Assembly (NCBI GenBank): GCA_026260175.1
Contig: JAKCWW010006525.1
Coordinates: 1 to 26,644 of the forward strand
DNA: 26,644 nucleotides
Origin: Reticulitermes lucifugus
Taxonomy: Eukaryota > Arthropoda > Insecta > Blattodea > Rhinotermitidae
Direction of reading: 5' to 3'
This document shows positions 1 through 9,613 of this stretch, in pieces. The position numbers and the translations under genes were made by a program. The notes under the pieces are model-generated. The model ran no database searches. It saw only the letters and a program-made list of their open reading frames with translations, and had not been told where the DNA came from. Position 1 is the first letter of the stretch, and each line of letters begins with the position of its first letter.

Positions 1-465
1 AGATATATCACAAATTTCATCCTCTTCTTTTTCCGATTCCAGTGTAACTATTTCTGGAGGTTCCAGAATGGGAAGTCCTTCACCGTGAGGTACTGGCCGC
101 ACAGCAGATGGTATATTCGGATTGTGTAAGATCCACTTTTTCTTCTTCGAAAAACCTTGCGGGAGGGGAAGCACCATGCAGAAATAACAGTCACTGATAT
201 GATTCGTCTGCTCTCTCCACACCATGGGTATGGCAAAAGGCATTGATCGCCTTTTGTGGCTCAACCACTTTCGAAGGTTTGCTGCACAAGTATTACAGCA
301 TATGTGCGGGGCACAGCTCTTGTCCTGGTCCTCAATCTGGCATCCAAAGTAACGATGGTAAGCTTTCCTGATGATCGTGGTTATGGCACGCTTCTGTGAT
401 GAAAACGTCACCTCCCCATAAATATAACAAAAATTATCTATACTGTTCACGCACTTTCACTGCAT
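1..465 (-). pseudogene. Fragment of a Cys-rich multicopy arthropod gene family, broken near its start
   Basis: From 450 down to 1 the minus strand is open for 150 codons and runs off the window. It carries paired cysteines and conserved blocks: FCYIYGE, AYHRYFGC, DQDKSCAPHICCNTCA, MPFAIPMVWRE, NHISDCYFCM, NIPSAVRPVPHGEG. This layout matches, from memory, uncharacterised proteins present in many near-identical copies in spiders, aphids and other arthropods, which suggests a mobile or amplified family. Damage is visible. The ATG at 465-463 is followed one codon later by TGA (459-457), then KCVN. The second cysteine of the first pair is tyrosine (418-420), and a tryptophan usual in DQDKxWAPH is cysteine. 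It lies inside the RPA2 intron on the same strand as RPA2. A working gene starting at the internal ATG near 239 is possible but would lack the first zinc-binding pairs. The family function is unknown to me. Confidence 0.6.
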
Positions 466-1305
466 CCTTATTAAGATTCGACCAAGAAACGGCTGTATAA
501 AACTTTTAAGGCATTTATAAACACTTCACGCTGTGAAAGACGACTTTTTGAAATGAGAAACACACGTGTGCACAATGCAACTCCCTGGAAGGAACTGAAA
601 TGCAAAACGTTGGGAACGGCAATACCTGGGAGCTGATTTCATCATCCACTTTGCCCCTCTGCACTGCTTCACCCTTCTGATGAATAGCACGTAGGCTGAT
701 GCACTGCCTGGATGCTAACTGCATCATTCTCTTCACGTTAAGAGTTGCTAGATTGTTGCTCTAAGCCACTCATCGCCAAAAGCTGTGTAAAGTGTAGAAA
801 TTGGGGCCCATACCAGATCTTTGAAAGTAGAGTCAATTAACATTTTTAATTGTCATATTCGTGCTCAGCGCCCCAAAATTAGTACAGATTTGCTACTTTC
901 ACCTCCAAAGCATTTTCACTGTTGTTCACTGTTATATGCAGAGAAAAAGCAGGAGAGTAATATTGTTTTAAAAAAAGAGAGAGAGAGAGAGAGAAGAAGA
1001 AGAAGGAGAGAAAGAGAGAGGAGCAATCTAATGAACTTGGGAATGAACATGGCAATGAAAATTTGGGTTTCATAGGATTAAGGAATTCCTTGAGTGGTTG
1101 GGTAATTATCAAATTTTCATGGAAGACCATGCACCATGAGTTCATAACTGCTAGGTTTTAGGTTTCCCTAGTTTAGTACTCCACCTCAGTAACGTACATT
1201 CAATACTGATCGTGACATCAGAAGTTCTAGCAATACTGTCTATGGTCTTATCAATACACACAGATAAAAATCGTTATATACCATATCAGATTAAGCATTA
1301 CTCAC
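466..1305. other. Left part of RPA2 intron 6 (intron continues off the window)
   Basis: This is the stretch between the Cys-rich fragment and the donor site of RPA2 exon 6. The part next to the fragment (about 466-790) may be its own 5' flank or untranslated leader. It contains a minus-strand frame at 736-515 with no recognisable similarity. A purine run lies at 969-1020. No RPA2 exon encoding the block that should follow exon 6 was found here. Confidence 0.5.
969..1020. repeat. GA/GAA-rich microsatellite
   Basis: A poly-A start passes into (GA)n, then (GAA)n, then further GA-rich sequence. It explains the low-complexity reading frames on both strands here (Arg/Glu-rich on plus, Ser/Leu/Phe-rich on minus), which are not genes. 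Confidence 0.85.
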
Positions 1306-1455
1306 TTAATTATAAAATCACAGATTTCTTCATCTGTTGTCCAGGGTGCTACATCATAGATTCTAGCTTTGAATGTTTTTCCAATGTATGCCTTTGCTTC
1401 ATGGTGAGTATGAATTCCCTCTTCATGCATGGCTCGCATCATGTTCATCAGGCAC
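1306..1455 (-). CDS. POLR1B: RPA2 coding exon 6 (last one in the window)
   Basis: This 150 nt exon encodes GCLMNMMRAMHEEG to DEEICDFII plus two bases. The acceptor is ctgtttag and the donor is gtgagt at 1305-1300. It matches the lobe segment of RPA2 that precedes the conserved metal- and template-contact regions. The next exon should begin off the left edge. Confidence 0.88.
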
Positions 1456-4400
1456 CTAAACAGGATACCCAGTATACGAAGCACAAAGTGGTTAAAAAAC
1501 AGACACAGTTGCTATACATGTACTGCACATCATAGCTTCAACAATGTCTGGGGAGGTACCAAGCTTCTGCACCCTGTTGTAGTCTACCATTATCACACCA
1601 TGCAATTAGTAAAGATTTCCATAGATGAAGAGTCAGTTCAGGGTCTGTCACTTCAAGGATGCACTCAAATTTAGGCTTACAAAATGTTACAAACACCACA
1701 AGAAGTGTGTACATGCTGAATGACTATAATAATGTTACAACATCCACTGTCTGATGTATATCTGATATACACAACCTATCAGAAGATGGGACAGCTTCCA
1801 AAACATTGTGCATACAAAGTACATTTGAGACAATAAACAATGCAATATTCTTATAACGAGTCAACCATAATTACAAACATATAGAGAACCACGCTGAAGG
1901 GCTGTTTTGATGCAGCTTCTTTGACAGATACATACATATGAGTACTTACATACATTACACACTCCATGGATTCAAAATTTAGTGCACATGACAAATGGAC
2001 ATAGACTAAGCCATAACAATATGAAATATATAGAACACAATACACAAATATTTTAAGTAACTCACATACTGTATTCAACTGTTACACTAAATGTGTTGTA
2101 TGCAGCTGATGAGTCATTTTAGGCACGTTTACAAAATGGCAAAAAGCAACTATTAGCTTCACGTCTGTCTGTCCGCATGGAAAAACTCTCCCAATGGATA
2201 GATTTTTTTATGAAATTATTCAAGTCTGATTAAAATCTGATAAGAATAATGAGTGCTGTACATGAAGACCTTTATACATTTATGACAATATCTCAATGAA
2301 TTCTTCTTAGAATGAAAAATGTTTCAAACAAAAGTTGTAGAGAAAAGCAAAACATACGTTTTATTTTATTTTTTTTTAACGTTATGTTCACCGTGCATTT
2401 TGATATCACTCAACAATTAAACCAACAAATGCACTTTATTTCTTAAGCATGTCCATTAACCCTACATATGTTTCGGCTGCAATAGAGCCATCATCAGGGG
2501 TTCAAGATCACGTTCACTTCAACATTCACTAATCCATTTGGTATCATCACATATACACCACAACGTATGTCAACTTGACATTTTATGTTCAGCAATTTTT
2601 TCGAAAATCGTGCCTTTATGAAATAATGTGGAAAAAATATTGAGCCAGACAGGCCATAAATGACAATATAATACAGCACAGAAAAGATGCAAGAATACAG
2701 ACACACACTCATAATATTTAATACTTATTGCTTTTCCATGGCAACAATGGTCACGCGAATGCACCTCAATGTTATGTTATACGTACGTTGCCTGTCTTGT
2801 TAAACATTAGGAATACATCAGCAGAGTAAAGAAGTGTGTATTTAAGTAACTCCTTAATGCTATTTTAAACTGACCCTTGTTATTCATAAGGCTTGTAAGT
2901 CTATGTGGTATACTATCGGATATTTCAGTGCCAACATAGCACGTACTTTCCTGTAAACATGAAAGGCTGGCAAGTGGTTTATGAAGATGGTACTTATTCC
3001 TTGCACTCATACTGTAGATATGCTTTTCAAGCAGGTAAAATATTATATACATGCAGAACACACTGAAGGGTAGGATAATACATCTGCATTCAAGATACTA
3101 CTCCTGTCTCATACATCTTTAAAGCTACCACATAAATATAATGAGAACTACACATAAAACACTTTCAATTATTGTCATGCTGATATTCACATCTGCCTAC
3201 CCAATTAGGGAAATGACCTACTTTCTGAGCACTCACCAGCAATACAAGATTACTAACAATGACACCTTATTCACAGTTCACTATGCATTTAGACTGAACT
3301 CATATTAATGACGCTCTGATTTGATCAGAAGTGTAGATACTGTAATTTGGAATAAATAAACCTTCCATATGCTTTCTTTGCTATTTGGTACACCCCACTG
3401 CCCATTACACTCATTCATAAACAAACCCATGACACAAGGGTAATCACATCACAGCCAACACACTACATAGTCATAAATTACTTTTCCTTATATTCTGTTA
3501 AATATTCACCATACTGAAAACATTTCAAATACAACTTATAGATTTCAAGTATGTCCATATTTTACATCATACAAAAATTATTCATGGTCCTTTTCTGAGA
3601 AAATTGATGTACATCTGATTTTAGCTGCATGTAAAGATGTTGCATTCATTCAGTTTAAACTAAAATTAAATTCACCCAACAACCTTCGGTTTGGCCTCCA
3701 AGATGAAATTCAATCAAATTTGTTCAGTGACTACAGAGATGAAACATGCAAATATGACCTCTCATCAACATTCATTTTACGCACACCGTGCAAATGGTAT
3801 ATAAAAATGTGGCCAGCACTGAACCCAAAGCAGATTAGCACTTCACTCAAATGCTACCAAACCTTCACATACAGAGAAACATAAATGACAAAGAAAAGCC
3901 TACAGTTCTTGACATGCAAAATTTCACATAAATATGGTGAATATGTTCATACAAAACACTTTAGAATATACAACTAAATTTCACTATAGTGTGCATGGAA
4001 TTGCTGGTAAATAAGACAAGTCAGAGGTACACCCCTAATTGATATTTCAGCAGAATCTACATATAAGTAACATTCATGGAAATTGAACATGTGGACTTTG
4101 TTATGTATTAGGTCTTTATATACAGATCACAAAATGTGTGACACAATCTCATTTCTTAGGAGATTAATAACCCCTATGTGGTGCCTCCGTAAATCAGTTA
4201 AACAAACAACTACTTAATTTGGAATTCAATAGAAACATACAAATAACCAAGGACTAGTTCTGGAGATTAATTTAGTTTAATCATGTCACTGGTAAATACA
4301 TTTTTCAACATACCAAGGCCATTAAAAAAATTCAGTCACTGTAGACATGAATTTAAATTTATTAAATAGTTCATGGACAGATGACCATAAAACTGAAAAA

Positions 4401-7400
4401 CTTACCCCTTCATGTATGTGTCATCCTCATAACCTGCCATAAACTGATGTAATATGAACTCATCAGAGACATCAATGAGACATTTCAGGACAAGCATGAT
4501 AGGCGTATAATACAGGTTGCGTTTGTAACTGAACATCAGTCTGGCTGAACCATCTCTCACAAAATGCAGCACGTTATTCTGTAGGACAGTAGCAGAAAGC
4601 TGTACATATGCAGTGTATCCTTCTGTTACTTACACATATTTAAAGCACTATTTCTTTACTTTCATTTTTCTGGACAGAGTTGTGCATAGCAACAGACAAG
4701 GAAATAATTGAACTGAGACAAAAAGAACAGAAGAAAATAACCCCATTTAAAGAAAGAAACAAACTATGCTTTCTTTCACAACAAAAGAGTGTAAAGTTTG
4801 ACTACATGTAAAATGGATAAAGAAGTACAAATTTCTTGTGGCTCATGTCAGCCAACTTCAACTGAATATCTGGGAATGCACCATGTCTCAAATGCAACTG
4901 CTGACACGGAAGAGAGAGAAAAGCTCTTGTCTGTGGCTTCTGACTTGTCTATGCAGAAACAAAATAGAACTTCCTTGCCACAACTAAACACACACGCACC
5001 AAGTGTGCAGTAAAATCAGAGTGATGCTGATTGTTTTCTCTGATTAAAAGGTGGTTGTACATCCCAAGTGTGGCCAATAAGATCAGACTACTGCACTGTT
5101 AACATTTCTATTTACAAATACTACAATGTCTACGTGATGCAGTAGCCAGGAACATGCAACTCTGAAAAGCTGCAAATTCATCATGACCATTCATTCAGCC
5201 CAGCAACAACGTTCAGCTCAACATGGCATTCCACCATTGACACAGCCTCTGTACTTACCAGATATGGCTCCATGTGTCATTTTTCTGATCCCTAAACTTT
5301 ACTGTTAGCACAATATCTTAGTTTTCATGCACTGTTTTTACAGTTTCTGATTAAGTTTCATATACTAACTGTTGCTGTCTGATCATCCTTGACACAGCGT
5401 ATCATAACACCTAAGTCGGAAAATAGGTTCCCACGCTTCTTCCAGGATGTCCTAGTGACAGAAAAAGGATAATTCCTCCGGGTCATCTGCAGCATCCGGA
5501 TGAGACGCTCATGTCCTCCAATTATGAAATATCCACCCCATTCCTCTGCATGTTCTCCCTTTGCTATCAACTGCATGGGCTTCAGTTTTGACAGATGGCA
5601 TATATCTGACTGAAGCCAGAAAAAATAAACATCAATTACTAAAAAAGGTACAAAAATCACAAATAGAAATTAATGAAAAAATTTCAAAGAAAATTAATAA
5701 AAATGCATACACCCAATATCTGTTAAGAATTTATTTTTGAAATGGGATACCAATTTGACCAAAGTAACATACAAGGAACATTAAAGGTACTAAGCAAGAA
5801 ATTCATCTTAAAAGCCAGGAACTGATGAACAAATACGAAAGATTTATAAACACACATGCTTCAAATATCTGCTTCATATTAAGTTTAAGTATATGGCATA
5901 TGTCTGATGGAAGAGATAAGATACAACAACAACAAGGAATTTATCTCAGAAATATTAAAGTTATGAACAAATTTTGCAGAATATTGATAAAAATAATGAT
6001 ACCAAGTACAGTAGAACCCAGATAAAAAGTCCCCACATAAGAATTTTCCCCTGTAAGAAGTCTGATTTTTAAAGTCCTGAAATCCTATTGCTTTTAATAA
6101 GCTTCCCTCTTAATAAGTCTTCCTGCTTAAGGAGTCCCTAATCCTCTGGTCCCTTGAAAGACATCTTAACAGGGTTCCACTGTATTTAATAAGAATTCTT
6201 ATTTCCACAACACAAAAAAAGGCAAAACACTGATATTAATTGAATAAAACAGGCACCTTCACCATAATTGGGATCTGTCCCAAATCTTTCTCAACAACTG
6301 CAAGTTGACTGCCATTAATTTTAAATGAGAGTTGAGTTATAAGGCGTCCTTTGTATGTGATTCCACGCTGCCGACATTCAGTAGGATATATATATGGTGA
6401 CTTAACACCACATAAACCAGGTGGAACAACAGGTGAACATAGTTTTGCACTCTGTAAGAAAAGATGTTAAGTAGTCAGTGTATGAACACATTTGGCATAC
6501 CTGTAAAGTGGGGCACAAACATTTTCTACGTAATCCTCTTTTCCAGTAAACACAATTGGAAATGGTGTACTCCATGATGTAGTACATACACTTTACCAAG
6601 GCATTGTCTACTTTCAAAATATCATATGGTTTCAAAGCACAAACATAAATGTAATTTCATTTACGCCCCCAAGAAAAGAATGGCCCTCCCCATGGCAAGA
6701 GTCATAAAACTCATTAAAATGCTAAACAACATTACATACGTATCATTTATAATGAACTTCTCCCATAGTGCACAATAAATGTGGAAAGTATGGATATTCA
6801 TGTATGCCTGCAAGTAAAGGAAGGCTTTCACTGCACCGATTTCCAAGAAACTCATAACCACTCAATAAATTTTTCTGCAAAGCTCCTGTACATAATTTTA
6901 TCCAAATTTGATTAAAAATGCAGAAAAATGGCAAAATCTCCCATACCCCCTCAAGTAAATTATGACTTTCACAGCACCACTTTACATGAAACTCGTAACT
7001 GTTTGATGGTGTTATGTGATTATCTCCTATACCAAATTTTATCCAAGTTGGGGAAAAAATGCAGAGGGCTTTGCCTTTGTGTTTAAGTATGAAAACTTCA
7101 GGAAACAAGAGATGGCATATTGAGCAAGAGAAAGAGGTACTACGCAGTCAGAATACCAATATAATCTACACTGAGCGTACATTAAACAGCAATAGACCAA
7201 TTCTAAAAACTTACAAACACTGGACAAGGACAGTTTCAAAAGCCAACCCTCAGCATGCAGTGCCAAGAACACGCCATTATTACTCTAAAATGTGATAAAC
7301 TCATAGTTTAATTTTCATGTTACTGTTTTAGCTACGGTGTTTATAAGGTACAAACAATTCCCCAGTTATTTATTAGTAAACCTGTCACCATCATTCAAAG

Positions 7401-7912
7401 ATTTTCCACTTTAAAAAGTGCTTAGTAACTTTTTGCACACAGGATTTGCAGTCACCTGGACAGCTCATTTTCGATTGCAGAAGACTGCGACTGGATACCA
7501 TGAATACATGCTTGAAAGCTTACTAAAAACTAGTAAGTACGAATTTCAAATCTAACGTACTTCAAACTTCATGCAGATGCGGTCGTCATTCGGTAAAGAA
7601 AATTCTACGACCAAAATATCTTTAACTGCTTTAAACAGCCCTTCTCTTAGAACGTAATTGAATGACTCGACATGCGGGGCCCCAAGCGACTGAAGCAACT
7701 GAAACAGAAGTAAAATCACATGGTCAAACACTGATCATTATAACCTCAAAACACGTCTATTTATACCATACAATTAGTAACAACACAAACACTACTATCA
7801 TCGACAAACCACATACATCATCTTGTTTCTCTGGAATTTTTCCGAAGTTTGTTGTTAGGTTCTTCAATGAAGGCTCGACATCTATATACTTATTATAACC
7901 TAACTCAGCCAT
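1306..7912 (-). CDS. POLR1B: RNA polymerase I second-largest subunit (RPA2 / POLR1B), 5' six exons, partial
   Basis: This is the beta-like catalytic-core subunit of RNA polymerase I, which transcribes pre-rRNA in the nucleolus. The coding exons join as 7912-7817, 7698-7561, 6451-6257, 5609-5370, 4578-4406 and 1455-1306 (992 nt, about 331 residues). Every phase is compatible and every junction is GT-AG. Family-typical blocks occur in order: HVESFNY near residue 43, YPTECRQRGITYKGRL near 100, GQIPIMVK near 138, EEWGGYFIIGGHERLIRML near 165, RRNYPFSV near 190, then SDEFILHQFMAGYEDD and the EEGIHTHHEAKAYIG lobe segment. These are the protrusion and lobe regions. The start ATG (7912-7910) has AAA before it and G after, with an in-frame TGA 27 nt upstream. 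The usual length is about 1,100 residues, so the catalytic two thirds lie off the left edge. It is RPA2 rather than RPB2 or RPC2 because the segment order and spacing follow the Pol I sequence I know. Confidence 0.93.
2359..3130 (-). mobile_element. 3' end of a non-LTR (LINE-type) retrotransposon with poly(A) tail
   Basis: The minus-strand frame ending at 2807 reads SARNKYHLHKPLASLS, CYVGTEISDSIPHRL and QFKIALRSYLNTHFF. This is the usual C-terminal signature of insect jockey/CR1-like reverse-transcriptase ORFs (motifs of the kind TRNKxxLH, Y.G.KIFN.LP, FK..LK.YL). It is followed by about 430 nt of 3' untranslated sequence, a hammerhead-like fold at 2502-2458, an AATAAA (complement of 2435-2440), and an A-rich tail (complement of 2359-2377). 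Upstream of about 3130 the frame is lost, so the copy is 5'-truncated, as is typical for target-primed insertion. The exact clade is uncertain. Confidence 0.7.
2458..2502 (-). ncRNA. Hammerhead-ribozyme-like fold
   Basis: On the minus strand the order is: stem I strand AACCC (2502-2498), CTGATGA (2497-2491), one extra T (2490), stem II GGCT/AGCC with a 7 nt loop (2489-2475), GAAA (2474-2471), minimal stem III AC..GT around ATAT, an unpaired A (2463), and the stem I partner GGGTT (2462-2458). This is the type I hammerhead order. The extra T between CTGATGA and stem II is non-canonical, so self-cleavage is not assured. Confidence 0.5.
4406..4578 (-). CDS. POLR1B: RPA2 coding exon 5
   Basis: This 173 nt exon encodes NNVLHFVRDGSARLMFSY to AGYEDDTYMK and ends with two bases of a glycine codon. 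The acceptor is a pyrimidine-rich tgtcctacag and the donor is gtaagt. The remaining G comes from exon 6 across a 2,950 bp intron. Confidence 0.92.
4579..5369. other. RPA2 intron 4 (791 bp)
   Basis: The intron separates exons 4 and 5. It contains a plus-strand chance frame (4798-5013) with no recognisable domain. I see no repeats or RNA genes. Confidence 0.6.
5370..5609 (-). CDS. POLR1B: RPA2 coding exon 4
   Basis: It encodes 80 residues in phase 0, SDICHLSKL to VKDDQTAT. It contains the most conserved block in the window for this family (EEWGGYFIIGGHERLIRM, then RRNYPFSV). The acceptor tract is ctggcttcag and the donor is gttagt. The open frame extends artificially past both splice sites. 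Confidence 0.95.
5610..6256. other. RPA2 intron 3 (647 bp)
   Basis: The intron separates exons 3 and 4. The only structured feature is the 174 bp MITE at 6009-6182. The rest is AT-rich without recognisable content. Confidence 0.65.
6009..6182. mobile_element. Tigger/pogo-like MITE, 174 bp
   Basis: The left end begins CAGTAGAACCCAGATAA and the right end, read inward, begins CAGTGGAACCCTGTTAA, so about 14 of 17 positions agree. Both ends are flanked by TA (6007-6008 and 6183-6184), the target duplication of the Tc1/mariner/pogo group. CAGT-GAACC ends are typical of pogo/Tigger elements. It has no coding capacity, so it is a non-autonomous copy lying in the RPA2 intron between exons 3 and 4. 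Confidence 0.78.
6257..6451 (-). CDS. POLR1B: RPA2 coding exon 3
   Basis: It encodes 65 residues in phase 0, from SAKLCSPVVPPG through the conserved YPTECRQRGITYKG block to LGQIPIMVK. The acceptor is tcttacag. The donor, AAG followed by gtgcct, is weak but is the only GT that keeps the family reading into exon 4 (IMVK joined to SDICHL). Confidence 0.92.
6452..7560. other. RPA2 intron 2 (1,109 bp)
   Basis: The intron separates exons 2 and 3. Its centre holds a diverged tandem repeat (about 6665-7075). Reading frames on the minus strand here (7108-6743, 6861-6661) reflect the repeat, not genes. Confidence 0.6.
6665..7075. repeat. Diverged tandem repeat, period about 141 bp
   Basis: Related blocks recur about 141 bp apart. 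CAAGTAAAG near 6811 matches CAAGTAAAT near 6952, each followed by CTTTCAC.GCACC and then AAACTC.TAAC. The string AAATGCAGA recurs near 6915 and 7057, and ATTTTATCCAA recurs near 6897 and 7036. A poorer third unit seems to precede these near 6690 (AGTCATAAAACTCATTAAAATG). Copies are degraded and carry no recognisable gene. Confidence 0.55.
7561..7698 (-). CDS. POLR1B: RPA2 coding exon 2
   Basis: It encodes 46 residues in phase 0 at both ends, from LLQSLGAPHVESFNY to RICMKFE. The acceptor follows a ttctgtttcag tract and the donor is gtacgt. HVESFNY is a hallmark of the N-terminal protrusion of the Pol I subunit. Confidence 0.92.
7817..7912 (-). CDS. POLR1B: RPA2 coding exon 1
   Basis: It encodes 32 residues, from MAELGYNKYIDVEPSL to KIPEKQDD. 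It ends after GAT GAT at a strong gtatgt donor in phase 0. The block EPSLKNL followed by GKIPEKQ parallels the N-terminus of animal RPA2. The 118 bp intron after it is the shortest of this gene. Confidence 0.9.
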
Positions 7913-8431
7913 TTTCAAATCCACTACCACCTGTTTTCATATACCACAGACACAGCTCAGGTCCACTACATTCATCAAAATTGCTATTAAATGTTAACTA
8001 GGTATTCCTTATGGTGTATCAAGAAATTGCTAGTCAAGATACGTTTACATTTAAATTATATTCATATAATCTGAACTCTTGGTACAATCAGTTTTACGTT
8101 TCACGCATCTGGACTTTAAATTGAACACCTTTACTATCCGCAATTGCTGTCTATATTTAACATTCTAGCAATTGCTACGTCCATGTCCGGCATCAGTAGC
8201 TCGATCGGTAACAAGTTCGTTGCACCCTTTAAATTTATACTCACTCAGTGCGGTGAGTTACAACTCTGCTCCTCCGTATGTCCTCACGTCCTGATGCTTA
8301 ATAAAGCACAGAGGCAACTTTGCCTTACCAGACTTCGCTTTCTCCCTACCTCACACATCCTTCTTTAATATCAGTATCAGCAGAACCGCGACACTGGCTA
8401 TCATGATTGAGGTCTTTGTCTCTTTACGAAA

Positions 8432-8531
8432 TCCCTCTAGGAAAATTCCGGAATAATACCTCAATTAGGTCATAGCTTCTTACTTCCAAATCTTTTCCAT
8501 TTCATCCTTTGTCAGTCACCCTACCACTTGA
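8432..8531 (+). mobile_element. Degenerate 3' fragment of a SINE (same family as 26312-26560)
   Basis: This stretch aligns with 26434-26520 of this window. Shared blocks are ATA.TACC, AATTAG, CAT, CTT..TTCCA.ATC.TTTCCA.TTCAT and CAGTCACC, in the same order and spacing. No tRNA-like head is seen here, so it is a 5'-truncated or decayed copy. Confidence 0.5.
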
Positions 8532-8870
8532 TGCTAGTCTTCAATCCTGATGTCATGAAAGAGAAAAAAACACTGTAAAAGCTTTGAAGGCCTACAAATG
8601 TATCCACAGATGTAACTCACATACAGTGTCATGGATGCACCCACTTCTTTTTACATCAATCAGTGGCTTTGTGTTCAAACACATGATTTTCATTTGTTCC
8701 ATCTCCACATATACTGATCTAATTATATACTTGAAAAATCCTACAAAATTATCCAAAAACAGATGACACACTTTTACAATCCTAGAAGCACAAGAATACA
8801 CGTTTCATCACAGCAAAAATCTTTTCAAATTAAATGTTGGATGTGTCAAGACAGTACGCCTACCTGTTGG

Positions 8871-8981
8871 CAGCAGCAGCAGCAGTGGGAGTGGTAATGA
8901 TAGTAACGGTGGTGGTGGTGGTGGTGGTGGTGGTAGTGGTGGTAGTAGTAGTAGTAGTAGTAGTTGTTGTTGTTGTTGTTG
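8871..8981. repeat. Compound trinucleotide microsatellite (CAG, GTG, GTA, GTT)
   Basis: Consecutive tracts of (CAG)n, (GGT)n, (AGT)n and (TTG)n follow one another. They produce poly-Val on the plus strand and poly-Pro, poly-Thr and poly-Gln/Leu on the minus strand, which are artefacts. The array lies between the divergent RPA2 and Arp5 genes. Confidence 0.9.
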
Positions 8982-9613
8982 GTTTGATTGACTGGGTGAA
9001 AACACAAATACCATAGAAAGCTCTAAAAGTCTGCGAAATGCCAATAAGGACTTGGTCTAGAAATAAACAGAGCACTAAGTGCATATTCAAGTTTTGTCAT
9101 CATAATAGAGGAACCAATACTGATAAGAAAGTAACTAATAAGTTCTTAGAACTTTAGCAAAGATCAAATATATGGGAATGTTAGTAACACATCAAAATCA
9201 CATACATGGAAATTTTGTGAGCAGATTAAATTCAGGTGAAAGCTTGTTACTGTTAAGTTCAGCGTCTTTTATCTTCCCATCTCCTATCTAATAATCTAAA
9301 GATAAAAGCATACAAAGTAACAATTTTGTATGTACTTTCATGAGGGTATGAAACTAAATCCCTCACCCTCAGGGCAGAACATAGTTTTCAGGTTCTGAGA
9401 ACCAAGTGATGAGGAAAATTGTTTGGTCTAAGAAAGAGGAAGTTGGAGGATAATACATAAAATTACACAGCTGAGAACTTCGTAATGAATGCTATGATGA
9501 CAATCAAATCAAGAATGTAAGATAAAAGAGAGAATAATTTTAAAATGAAGAAAGAGAAATAGGATGTGAATGGAATTCAACTGGGTCTGGACAAGGTAAC
9601 AATTTAAGTATTG

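Larger units (their letters stand above)
1456..4405. other. RPA2 intron 5 (2,950 bp)
   Basis: This is the long intron between RPA2 exons 5 and 6. It holds a 3' fragment of a non-LTR retrotransposon at about 2359-3130 on the minus strand. I see no coding or structured feature in 1456-2350 or 3140-4405, which are plain AT-rich sequence with short chance frames. Confidence 0.7.

Noticed and set aside
879..1145. Ser/Leu/Phe-rich minus-strand frame and Arg/Glu-rich plus-strand frame
   Set aside because: Both arise from the GA-rich microsatellite and have no domain similarity.
8808..9090. Poly-Pro, poly-Thr and poly-Val proteins on both strands
   Set aside because: They are translations of the compound microsatellite at 8871-8981.
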